Source: Marsupella aquatica
Taxonomy: Eukaryota > Marchantiophyta
Length of the DNA: 64,000 nt
Direction: 5' to 3'
Assembly: GCA_973895155.1 (NCBI GenBank)
Contig: OZ316896.1
Span: 9,238,001 to 9,302,000, forward strand
The notes under the pieces are model-generated. The model made no database searches. It worked only from the letters and a program-made list of their open reading frames with translations, and was not told the origin of the DNA. The translations under genes were made by a program, and so were the position numbers. Shown in pieces: positions 24,006 to 34,724 of this stretch. The first letter of the stretch is position 1, and every line of letters begins with the position of its first letter.

Positions 24006-24137
24006 GTTGAAATTATCTCAAAACTATTCGTAGAACTATCTTGCTTGTGCTTGTATATACCAGATTAAAACGCTAGTCAAGATAACATAGTCAAGTTGGC
24101 ACGAAATAATTCCGACCCACTTCTAGAAACTATGTGA

Positions 24138-25103
24138 GTGGGCATTATCCACGTAGCTGATATGGGATTCTTCCCGGATGGGGTAACAATTGATCAGATG
24201 TTTGAGAAGACTCATTCTCAAATAAGTGGAGTTGACGTGGTGTTCAGATTTCTATATGTAAAGAAGCACATGCATGACAATGCAGACAGTGTGGACCCTC
24301 CGTCTACTTGGATAGTTCAAAGGATGATTGAGAAGGCACATTTCTCATATGAGCAGGCCTTCGACAAGAGTTTCATTTTTTGTCCAAAGTTTCAAGAGGC
24401 CGCGTGCCGGACGTGGATTTCAGAGATGAAGAAAAAAGAAGCAAAGCATAAGGCAAAACAGAGAAAGAAGACAGTGGAAAGAAACTCGCAATCAAAGACA
24501 GAGAAGAAACGGAAGCTTTGAGAGCCACTTGTTCAAGAAGAGAAACAATCTAGGACTTCACGCTGTAAGAAGATGGCTTCAAAAAAGGATGATGATGAGG
24601 GTCTAAAGACAAAGCAAACAAAGAAGGCAAAGGTTGCAAGATCAAAACCAATGCGAGCGTCGACATCAAACTTTGTCTTGCATCCAGAGGATGATAGGTG
24701 TCCAACAGAAGGACCCGAAGAAGATGATGTGCTCAAAGCCCAAGAAGTTTTGCGTAATATTGAGCAATATTATACTTTTGGCATCCGCAAAATTTTTGAT
24801 ATTCCTGTCAAAAGTATTATTCCGCCATCGGCTGTTTTTGTATATCGAATGTTAAATCATTTGCATGCAATGGAGATATCCAAGTCTATGATGAAAAACC
24901 CTGGATAGGAACCACAAGTTGTTGATTTGATTCCGTATCGCGAGAGCACTAAACAGTTGCTTCATTATGACAACACACCTCAAGATAGGAAAGAGTTTTT
25001 GATTGGTGTGAAGAAGCAGGAGATCCAATTCCTTGCCATCAGTGGCCAGCATTCTGCAAGAGCTGCCTAATGGATCCAAGGGTGGGCCGAGATTGATGCC
25101 AAG
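24138..25103 (+). pseudogene. 5' part of unusual mobile gene: basic linker and ParB/Srx-like domain
   Basis: One reading frame runs 24138-25103, interrupted by stops at 24519 (TGA), 24906 (TAG) and 25068 (TAA). It begins with a globular segment, then a Lys-rich, possibly nuclear-targeting stretch (24420-24650). Next is a ParB/sulfiredoxin-like domain: IPVKSIIPPS (about 24800-24830), a YRML helix, SMMKNPG, PQVVDLIPY and the signature SGQHSARAA (about 25038-25066). ParB-like N-terminal domains are common in front of DNA methyltransferases in phages and mobile elements, and that is what follows here. The frame continues exactly across the Copia insertion into 31805. No ATG start was identified; the true start may lie upstream or in another exon. 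Confidence 0.6.
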
Positions 25104-25433
25104 TGTTGAACTAAGATGTCATTCGCAACGACCATACAACCATGATTCATTCCATGCACACGTAGTCGACACAATCTCTACGTGGTTCACCTTTTCTCCA
25201 AGGCTACGTCCACACAAACATTCAAGCTTTACTTCAAGAGTAGACGAACACACATGCTCTCTCTTCCTCCTGTTGCTCTGTTACAATGAGTAAGCACCAC
25301 TACCCAGCGGCTTACACTAGCCCTGGTATATACAAGGTCACACACGACTAACCTAACCTCAGCTAAGACCCTAACTGTGGTTAGCCTAAATGCCGTAACC
25401 TTTGAGTCACAAGACTAAGAGTAATCCTTAACA
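25104..25433 (-). repeat. Copia 3' LTR
   Basis: 330 bp beginning TGTTGAACTAAG and ending CCTTAACA, matching 31470-31799. In element orientation this is the downstream LTR. The adjacent internal sequence reads, on the minus strand, as a purine-rich AAGGGCGAG-like polypurine tract. Confidence 0.95.
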
Positions 25434-25637
25434 AACTCGCCCTTGACTCTAGTCTTGGGGACTGCAATTTCTACTATCCATATGAGATACTCAGCGGGAA
25501 ATTCTAGACAATCACCTAAAACCATAGGTGTCCCCCTAAAAACCATTTAAGGTTAACTAAGAGTTAACTAGAATTAAGCCGTAGCCATAACAGGATTGAG
25601 TAACTCATATATAGAAATCACATCTTGTTAAGTTACT

Positions 25638-28600
25638 CTACTTGTGCTGCAAATGCAAAACCTGCAAAGTAGCACGGTGTCTTGAGTAACTCTCCAAAGA
25701 AATCACTTTGATAAAAGCATCAGCCGGGTTGAGTTTTCCATCAATCTTGACTAGCTCAAACATTTTATCAGACACTGCTTGCCTAATAAAATGGTACCTG
25801 ATGTCAATGTGCTTCACCTTGCTATCCATCACCTGGTTAATAGCTAGGTGAAGCGCACTCTGGCTGTCACAATGAAGAGCCATTTTTTCATGTTCCAATC
25901 CCATCTCAGTGACCAGCTTATCCAACCAAATTGTTTCCTTTGCTGCTTCTGCTGTTGCAACATATTCTGCTTCTGTAGTAGACTGAGATACACACTTCTG
26001 CAAGGTAGATCTCCAACTTATGCATCCTCCTCCAAGAGTAAACACATACCCAGTCGTTGACCTCCTTGTTTCCAGACAGCCTCCGTAGTCAGAATCTACA
26101 TAGCCAACCAAAAATTTGGTTTTGTTTGATTTACTATCAAACAATAGACCATAGTCTATTGTGCCCTTAAGATACCTGAGAATCCATTTCACAGCCTCCC
26201 AATGTACCTTCCCTGGATTTGACATGAATCTACTCACTTTGCCCATTGCTAGGGCTAGATCAGGCCTGGTACATGTCATCAAATACATTAGACTGCCCAC
26301 TGCCTTCTCATAAGGAACCTTAGTCATCAAGCCTCTCTCCACTGGATCCGTGGGGCAGAAAGCCGATGATAACTTGAAATGTGGAGCCAAAGGAATACTT
26401 ACTGGCTTACAATTTTCCATGTTGAATCTTGCAAGTACCTTTTTAGCATACTTGCCTTGATTCAGCCACAATTGTCCAGTTTCAAAGTTCCTCGTAATCT
26501 CCATACCTAAGATCCTCTTGGCTTTCCCAAGATCCTTCATTCGGAATTCAGAACTCAATTTTGCTTTGAGTTTGTCAACCTCAGTTTGATCCTTAGCCGC
26601 AATCAACATGTCATCCACATAGAGCACCAGAATGAGCAAACCAAACACACCATTCTTGACTGATTTTGTATACACACAAGGGTCATACACCATCCTAGTA
26701 AATCCTTGTGCAAGCATGAAATCATCAAACCGCTTGTTCCACTATCGAGGAGCTTGCTTCAATCCATACAAGGACTTAAGCAACCTGCAAACTAAACTCT
26801 CTTGGCCCTTCTTCACAAAGCCCAGTGGTTGCCTCATGAAAATTTGTTCTTCCAAGGTGCCATAGAGAAAAACAGTAACAACATCCATTTGATCTAACAC
26901 CAGATCAAAAAACACAACAAGTTGACACAAAATTTGTATCGTGGAATACTTGGCAACTGGAGAGAAGACCTCATTGTGATCCACTCCCTTCTCTTGAGTG
27001 AATCCCTTGGCAACAAGCCTTGCCTTGTATATCTTGTCTCCTCCATCTGAAGAGTTGTCCTTCAGCTTGTAAATCCACTTGCTATCCACCACTTGTTGAT
27101 CACTTGGCAGTTGCACCAGCTCCCATGTTCTGTTGTCACTTAAAGATTGCAACTCCCTCTGCATCGCTGCATTCCATTCATCTTTCTCGTCTGAAATGCA
27201 CGCCTCATGATAAGAAGAAGGTTCTCCTTCTTCCAAGATCAGTGCTCTGTCATCATCTTCAGGTGCAATGTCAACATCATCTAACCTTGATGAATCTGTC
27301 CATTGTCCATACCTTGTAGGAGCTCGAGTAGTACGTCTTGATTTTCTAGCTGATGATTCTGGTTGATCTTGTTCTGTTGGTTGAATTTGAGGTATTCCAA
27401 CAACAACTTGCTCCTCTTATTCCAATACCGGAACCAGCTCCATTCTCGGAGCACCTCCTTCATTTATGTCATGAAAACTCTCATGACCAATCTCCCCCAC
27501 AACATGGTCCAGGATAGGAGATTTATCTTTGTCAGTACGGGAAGCCTGAGCATTCTCCCCCTCCTTTGATGATTTGGATTCATTAAAGGATACATCTCTA
27601 CTGACAAGCAACGTACAAGCTTCTGGATCCCATAGCCTGTAACCTTTCACACCTGGTTGATAACCAAGAAAAAGATACTTCTTGGAAGTAGAATCTAGTT
27701 TAGATCGATTCTGCTTAGGTGTGAGAGCATATGCATTACTTCCAAAGACTCCCAAAACCTGATAGTCTGCGTGCCGTCCATACCTCATTTCAAACGGCGT
27801 CTTGAAATTGATTGCACTTGAAGGAGAAAGATTTACCAAATAAGCTACCGTATTTATAGCTTCAGCCCAAAATTCATGCGATAAACCTGATTGGCTCAAC
27901 ATACTCCTCGATCGCTCCAATAGTGTTCGATTTAGCCGCTCACAAACACCATTTTGTTGAGGAGTATAAACTGTCATGAGATGACGAGTAATCCCTTGCT
28001 CTGCACAATATAGTTTAAACTCACTTGAACTGTACTCCCCGCCGTTATCTGATCGCAGATATCTCACCTTGGATCCAGTCTGATTCTCAATTTGGGCTTT
28101 CCACTTCTTAAAAGTGCCAAAAACTTCAGACTTGGCGTGTAGAAATATGATCCACACATACCGTGAGTAATCATCAATGAACGTGACATAGTACAATTTT
28201 CCAGAAAGTGAGAGAGTTGGGGCTGGACCCCACACATCACTATGTACATACTCAAGTATAGCTTTGGTATTGTGAGTTCCAACACCAAAGGTTCTCCTGT
28301 GCTGTTTCCCAAGCACACAGTGTTCACAAAAATCCAACTTAGTAGATTCCAAATTAGAAAGAAGTCATTTCCTGCGAAGTACCGCCAAACCCTTTTCACT
28401 CATGTGTCCCAATCTGCAGTGCCATAACTAAGTCATCTCGCCTTGAGATCTAGTTACATTGGCTTCTTCACAAATCACGTTGCCCTCCAACAAATATAGA
28501 TTCCTATGCCGCTTACCCTTCATGATAACCTTGCCTCCGATTGACACTTGAAGAATACCATTAGCAGTACTCCACCGACATCCATTTGCTTCCAGCATTC

Positions 28601-28865
28601 CAAGAGAAATCAAGTTCTTTTTCATGTCAGGTATGTGTCTGACATTACTCACTGTTTGCACAGCTCCATCAAACATCCAAATTTTCACGGATCCAATTCC
28701 AACAATTTGACAAGGATGATCATTCCCCATCAACACGGAACCGGTTGATACTGAGTAAGAAGTAAAAAACTCTTTCATACAACAAATATGATAGGTACAA
28801 GCACAATCTAAAATCCATTCATCACCGTTGTTACTGGATGAAATGCAAAGGGCAACATCTGGACT
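25638..28865 (-). pseudogene. Copia pol (protease, integrase, reverse transcriptase, RNase H), interrupted
   Basis: Minus-strand pol in one overall order. The protease-like segment around WILDCACTYH (about 28800) has DCA where DSG is usual. The GAG-pre-integrase zinc-binding region (LWHCRLGHMS ... FCEHCVLGK) spans about 28320-28430. The integrase core has SDVWGP, DNGGEY and NGVCERLNRTL, the expected D,D,E (28352 down to about 27900). RT begins at 27236 and has the YVDD box at about 26620. RNase H with TEAEY lies near 25960. Premature stops occur near 28866, 28428, 28370, 27417 and 26742. It copies element RNA into DNA and integrates it when intact; this copy cannot make a full polyprotein. 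Confidence 0.9.
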
Positions 28866-29768
28866 TCACAAGATTTTATCATCAAGCAAGTCAATCATAT
28901 CAATATCAGTGGCTGCGTTCGCTGATGGTTGATGAGTCTGCTTGACTCGACAGTCTCGTTTCATGTGGCCAGGCTTGTTACATTTCCAGCATATAATTGG
29001 TTTCCTTTCTAGAGATTTCTCTCTAGACCTGGATCTAGACTTAGACCGAGCCTTCTCCTTGCCTCTATTCCGTGAGGGGTACGTTTGTGAAAAGGACCTA
29101 TTTTCACCAGTCATCCGCTGTTGAGTCCTCCCGTGGTTCACATTCAATGCCCTGCCAGATGAAGATGGTGCCTGGGCATGACCCAGTTTCTTCTGTGCAT
29201 CATCTGACAACAAAGAGCTTACCACCTCATCATATGAAATGGTTTTGAGATCTCTATACAAGAGAACCTGCTTCAAACCTTGATACGATGGGGGTAAGGA
29301 ACTGAGAAGAAGCAATGCCTTATCTTCATCTTCCACTTCCTTACCAAGATTTGACAAATCTACAGCTAGGCTGTCAAATTCATCCAAGTGATCTCGAAGC
29401 TTGCCTCCTTCTTTTAGCCTCAAGCTCATCAAGAGAGACTTCTTGCACAACCAATCTGAGGCATCCTCTCGGTAGTACTTCTCTCTGAGGGCCTTGAATA
29501 AGGATACGCAATCCTCGTAGTCGTCCAGCTTCTTAATGATATGCGGCTTCAGATACAGCATAACCGCATTCACAACAATCACTTGCTCTTGCTTCCAATT
29601 CCTCAACGGGATCTCCTCCTCACTGCTAGACTCCTCCCAAGTCGATAGCAGATGATCTAGGCCCATAGCACGAAGAATTCCCTTAACCTGCTTCTCCCAT
29701 AGCAAATAATCTGTGCGCCCATAATATTTTTCCACCTCAAACTTGACACCTCCAAACTTGGATGCCAT
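28866..29768 (-). CDS. Copia gag
   Basis: Intact 300-codon frame with ATG at 29768. The N-terminus (KYYGRTDYLLWEKQVKGILR) is typical of plant Copia gag. A central helical UBN2-type capsid region follows, then a Ser/Arg-rich basic stretch (about residues 225-255). A CCHC zinc knuckle, CWKCNKPGHMKRDC, lies near residues 262-275 (C-X2-C-X4-H-X4-C). Gag forms the particle that packages element RNA. The frame ends with TGA at 28866-28868, and pol continues in the same phase beyond it. Either this stop is a mutation, or it separates gag from pol in this lineage. Confidence 0.9.
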   Translation of the reverse strand: MASKFGGVKFEVEKYYGRTDYLLWEKQVKGILRAMGLDHLLSTWEESSSEEEIPLRNWKQEQVIVVNAVMLYLKPHIIKKLDDYEDCVSLFKALREKYYREDASDWLCKKSLLMSLRLKEGGKLRDHLDEFDSLAVDLSNLGKEVEDEDKALLLLSSLPPSYQGLKQVLLYRDLKTISYDEVVSSLLSDDAQKKLGHAQAPSSSGRALNVNHGRTQQRMTGENRSFSQTYPSRNRGKEKARSKSRSRSREKSLERKPIICWKCNKPGHMKRDCRVKQTHQPSANAATDIDMIDLLDDKIL

Positions 29769-31455
29769 CGTTGTCCTCCCAACGTTCTCCTCGTGCTATT
29801 GTTGTGCTGCTCCCTATATGCTTTTTCCTTCCTTCTTTCTTGTTGACTCAAATCCAAATCACGAAAAAATGTCGTTTTTTGCAACTTTCCAAAAAACTTG
29901 AAACTTGTCACCGCCACTTAGCCCACCAACCTAGCAAGCCAACGCTGAAATCCAAAATTGAAATCGAGTTCCGACAAAAAACTTTTTTCACATTTTGGTC
30001 GGGATGGGTAAAACTCAAAAATTCTTTCCCGTTTTGACCACCTTGGGGAATAAGAAAAATTCCAAGTACCACCCGTCGTCGGAAATTCAAATCGAGTGGT
30101 GCACCGCGTTGCTAGCTTCAGTGGCTACGTTCTCGCCAAAAAAGATCCGAAAAAAGTTATTGTTCGGACCTTGGAACCTTCGACTAAAGGCCGAAAAACA
30201 GCTCTCTGTTTTTTTGGAATATTCCTTGGACTGTGCAACAGGTCTCACAGGGGGCCGTTCCCCCTGTCCAAGCGGTTAATTTGGTGGGTCACCGGGCCCG
30301 GGATGCCGCTTAACCAATGAGGAGCCTGGAAAGGATTAAAAAACCGGGCCTAAGGGGGTTTAAGCCCCTTAACACAAAAGTATTGTCTTAAAAAAAAGGC
30401 GCATCTGTGTCGCCTATACGCGTGACGGGCCAGGCAGTGCACAGGGGGCCGGGGAGTAAAAAACCGAGTTGAAATGGGCAGGGATGGAGCTGCGACGACC
30501 GGGACGTCTGGGACGGCCACGACGGTCGGGACGTCTGGGATGTCCGTACCGGCTGCGACGTCCGTGTCGGCTGCGACGTCCGCGATGGTCGGGACGTCTG
30601 GGACGGCCGGGACGTCTGCCATGGGAGTATTAGCGAGGAGGAGGAGGGGATCGCCAACGGGGTATTGACAGGGGTGCAAGGGTCGCGAGGGTGTGTATAC
30701 ACACCACCAAAAAGGCCCTATTCTAAGGCAAAATGTGCACAAAAAATAAATTTGTTGGGTTACTCACATTGCCGTTATCACTTTACACCAGATAAAGACT
30801 AGTTGTCGACGGGAAATGTTACCGAATTGCACCGGCACCGTTTGCAACTCTAGCAGAGTAAAAAATTCCCGTCACGACTCCTTCACTCCGCGTCAAGTGT
30901 CAATCTTGGACTCAAAACGACCACTGCACCGCGATCTCTCCGTTGAGCCGTTGCACTTGCCGTTTCTTCCTTTGAGTTGAACGCAACGACAAGAAACCCC
31001 GCTTCAGTCAAAAGAAGACTCCATAGCCAGTCAGAAACTCAGAACGGCTCTTTTGCTTGGTACATCGTACTCACTACACCCTCGATAGCAAACCAGCTAC
31101 CGAAATGATCAGCTTTGCCCGATCTACGATTTGAGCTAAAGGTTGTGACGCCTCGTGCACCACAAAGCTCACACCGTCGGGAAAATGATCTCAGTTCCCC
31201 CCCAAAAGAACCGTCGAAGAAAACCGTCGAACATGAATCACAAAAAATCCAGAATGACGGAAACATGAATTCCTCCGCATCATGAACTCCGTTCAGAGAT
31301 TTCTTTGCACCGTCGGAAAGCCCTTGCCCCAATCTATCCGTTGAGCCCAACACCTCCAAGTTCCATGCGACAGAACTCCATGAAATTCACCAACTCTAAC
31401 CGCTGGAAAAACCGTCACCAAAATTTTGATCACCTCAACGTCACCTCCCAGGCTT
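29769..31455 (-). other. long untranslated leader of the Copia element with GC-rich repeats
   Basis: Nearly 1.7 kb between the primer-binding site and the gag ATG, long for a Copia element. It contains a GC-rich run of CGGGACGTCTGGGACGGC-like units (30490-30620) and a small palindrome around TAAGGGGG/CCCCTTA (about 30350-30372). Open frames within the GC-rich part are repeat-driven (VPDVPTV-like) and not convincing genes. An additional nested insertion is possible. Confidence 0.5.
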
Positions 31456-31467
31456 GCTCTGATACCA
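31456..31467 (-). other. Copia primer-binding site (initiator tRNA-Met)
   Basis: On the minus strand this reads TGGTATCAGAGC, complementary to the 3' end of plant initiator tRNA-Met, the usual primer of plant Copia elements. It lies two bases inside the 5' LTR, which fixes the element's orientation. Confidence 0.9.
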
Positions 31468-31469
31468 AT

Positions 31470-31799
31470 TGTTGAACTAAGACGTCATTCGCAACGACAA
31501 TACAATCATGATTCATTCCATGCACACGTATTCGACACAATCTCTACATGGTTTACCTTTTCTCCAAGGCTACGTCCACACGAACATTCAAGCTTTACTT
31601 CAAGAGTAGACGAACACACGTGCTCTCTCTTCCTCCTGTTGCTCTGTTACAATGAGTAAGCACCACTACCCAGCGGCTTACACTAGCCCTGGTATATACA
31701 AGGTCACACATGACTAACCTAACCTCAGCTAAGACCCTAACTGTGGTTAGCCTAAGTGCCGTAACCTTTGAGTCACAAGACTAAGAGTAATCCTTAACA
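31470..31799 (-). repeat. Copia 5' LTR
   Basis: 330 bp, TGTTGAACTAAG ... CCTTAACA, adjacent to the primer-binding site. It carries the promoter in an active element. Flanked outside by the target duplication CCAAG (31800-31804). Confidence 0.95.
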
Positions 31800-34652
31800 C
31801 CAAGTTGACAGACCTAGCCAACAAACTAAAGTATAGGAAAGCAAGGATCCTATCTGACCTCACTGCAAAGAAAATTTTGGTTGAGCATTCAAGTTTATCG
31901 AACGCTGTGAATAATACTATGCAATTTAAGTCTTGTTTTTTAGAGACCATTGTTCATGCAAGAAGGCAATTTGAGTCCGAGTGCGGGAAACCGCCGCGTC
32001 CAGGGATTGGGACCAATCAAAATACAGACAGGAAAAACTATCAGGTACATTTCTGAGCAAGGCAAACTATTCTTGATCCCCTTTGATTAAATATTGTGGT
32101 AGATGTTTGCCTAGCCCTTAGGGCGAGGCTACCTTGTCTTGTTTTCCTTGGTTAGAAGATTAAAGCAAATGCTTGCCTTGCCCTTAGGGCAACGCAACCT
32201 AGACTAGTCTCTCTAAGAATATTGCCCAAGTTCCATTTCTGTCAATTGCGGTTGGATGCAGAAGTTTGCCTCGCCCGTTTCAAACATCTAGATATAAATT
32301 TTCTACCATATGCATTGTACCCTGAAACTAATGTCAAGTCCATTGGATATGCAGAATTGGTTTGCCCTGGCAAAGGTCACAATGGGGAAGTCGAGCTTGA
32401 AGAGCATTTACTAGTTACTTTTTGCCGAGGATGAGCTCTTTGAATTATGGCGGAATGTGTGTGGAGAATGGTTGAGTGGGAAGCTCCAAAACGGCGCTGG
32501 TGGGTATGGAGGGCCAAGACCCCCACGAGGACCCCCAAAATCGATTGTTCCCGGTACCTTTCGATGCTTTGAAGGAGAGATTAGTAGTGAACAAATAATT
32601 GAGATCTTGAAGGACGTTCAAGAGGAGCGTGCCTTGATGAAGAAGGATATCATCGACAAATTAGAGCTTGTCGCAAGGGGAGACTTGGCACTTACTGTAA
32701 TCAAGATAATGTCCAAACTGAGAACAATCATTACTGGCTATTTTGTGGAAAAGTATCGTGAGAAGTTTCCTGTTGGCACATCTTGGTAGTCTCTAGTGAC
32801 GTTGTTGCCTTCCTTGAAATCTGAGCTTGAGATGACAAAGTTGAGGAGAGCAGCGGGTGAGGTTTACCTCAACAATTTGTTGAAGAAGAACGTGGTCAAG
32901 GAGAGTTTCCCGCAAAGTCTGATGGTCAGACTAGATGGGTTGTATTGTAAACAATTTGGTGGGATTGGTCGTTCCCGCACGGAGCCTTTCTTCACATTTT
33001 TTAGTGATAATTTGATGAAGACGACCATGCCGAAGATGCTACAAGAGCCTTTGCCTTTGTGTCCTCTTGCCATTGTTGACTTCAGTAGGTTCCGACAACA
33101 TGTTTGGACTTATGCTAAAATTATTGCATTACTGCAATACATTGTGGATCTTCCAAGAAATCCAACAATTGTTGTTGTCATGATTGTGCATCCGGGGCCA
33201 CTTGCTGCAAACATTTTGAGTGCCCTTAGGAAATTGCAACATGAAAAGGGAATGGACATCCACGTTGACTACAGGAGCTATCGACGGAGTGATACACTAG
33301 TTCCAGAGGGCTTACTTTTCAATTGTGGTATGGAGGAGATAATCTTTGCAGGAATCACCACTGAGGAGAAATTTGATTGAAAGCAAGTGTTCAAGCCTGG
33401 ATTTAATTGCCAATTTTCTTACAATTTGACGATAGACCCTGATTTCCAAGTGGGAGACAAGATGGAGAAGCGAGATAAGAATAAGAGTAAGACAAGTAAG
33501 GAGACAGAGGCTGAGTCAACTACGACATTTCACATTGGAGATTTCTTGCGAAAGGCTCCCATGTTTGAGATGGTGGGAAGTAGAGGTGGCTTTGTGAATA
33601 TTCACGCTAAGCCAAAATGTATGCTGCAGAGTATTATTGAATTTTTTCGGCTGAAGGGGAAACTATCCTTGACTTTTTCTTGGGAGGATAGGTTATGAAG
33701 GTGTCCTTGTTGTGTTAATTTCAGAGAATGCTTTGCGTATTCAGACACTGAGGATGAATATGATTTCACTCAAGCATATGGAAGGGTTCTCTGTGAGAAG
33801 GTTCCTTCCATAATGAGTCACCGGATGGGCGGTTCCAAATTTGGCAGATCTTGCGATGGGGTTTCCGAGCGTGTTGGCGCCAAAGAAGGCGTAGAGCAGG
33901 GTGAAGATGAGATTGAGGAAGGAGAATTGGGTCACGACACAAACGACAGGGTCACCAAAAAATTGGATGAACGTGGAACACAAGTGGTAGGTACTCCCTA
34001 CTTTGGTGTGGGGTTGACCGATGTTGTGGGTCGACCTGAGGGCGACCCACCAAAAAATCCCTTTGCCGATGTAGAGAATTGGATGCACCAATCGGACCCA
34101 GATCTTACATCGTCCACATTGGACGCACAATGGAAGGCAACCGCAGGTGATCTAGGCAATATTGGCGCAGTAGAATTGGAAGAAATGCCAGACATTGCGC
34201 TTGCAAAGGAGGATGATCGCCAAGTGCTTGAGACCGTTGCAAATGAAGAAGAGAAGGCAGGTGCTTCAACTCCTGCCCTATCTCCTCTATATTGCTCATC
34301 AATGAGTAAATTGGTTTTTACAAGTGCTTCTACAGGAAGCCCTGTAGTATTATAATTTTCACAAAATTTTGGATCCGAGATAGGTAGGACTGGATATATG
34401 AAAACAGTCCATCGTGCAACTCATTTCATATGGAGAAATGGACCAAAGGTTGGAATGATAGAATCACTAGACGAAACTCCAAAGATAATGGCAAAATCAG
34501 ATTACAAAAAAATGAACTTGAGATTGAGCCCAGTTTTTGCACCCCCATCCTTTGAAGAGCAACTTCTCGGTGGCATCAATTCTGAGATACAGAGTGTTCT
34601 AGGTGATCAGCCGATAGATGAATTTGGGCATTTTAACATCAAAAATTATTAG
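31800..34652 (+). pseudogene. middle part of the mobile gene: beta-class-like DNA methyltransferase
   Basis: 31805-32055 continues the ParB reading frame. After an apparent intron or shift, a single phase runs from about 32415 to 34652, broken by stops at 32787, 33378 and 34353. It shows the circular order of beta-class N4/N6 DNA methyltransferases. A DFSRF...W segment (about 33080) sits where the catalytic (D/S)PP(Y/W) motif is expected. Then come a long helix/strand block, MEEIIFAG (about 33335) and AKPKCMLQSIIEF (about 33610-33645). The SAM-binding turn ILDFFLGG follows (about 33668-33690, in a phase shifted by one base and restored after SLLC). Then RECFAYSD...EYDFTQAYGRVL (about 33725-33790). 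The canonical DPPY is not recognisable, so activity is doubtful even before decay. A long acidic tail follows (33850-34300). Confidence 0.55.
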
Positions 34653-34724
34653 CCTTTTCTTTGGTTCTTGGTATTTTAATGACAATCTAAGCTTTATCTT
34701 TGTAATAATATACTTTTTGACAGA

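Larger units (their letters stand above)
25104..31799 (-). mobile_element. full-length Ty1/Copia LTR retrotransposon
   Basis: Two 330-bp LTRs (TG...CA) at 25104-25433 and 31470-31799 flank gag-pol on the minus strand. The 5-bp target duplication CCAAG is at 25099-25103 and 31800-31804. By eye the LTRs differ at about ten sites (eight transitions), roughly 3%, so the insertion is not brand new. Order on the minus strand is LTR, PBS, long leader, gag, protease, integrase, RT, RNase H, LTR, which is the Copia order. Several in-frame stops make this copy non-autonomous. It landed inside the coding sequence of the ParB-like gene. Confidence 0.95.

Noticed and set aside
30262-30310. tRNA-like GTCCAAGCGGTTAA segment
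   Set aside because: Only a D-arm-like stretch is present; no acceptor stem, anticodon or T arm can be formed around it.
30350-30742. 130-codon frame with VPDVPTV repeats in the Copia leader
   Set aside because: Open only because of the GC-rich tandem repeat; no domain, and composition follows the repeat unit.
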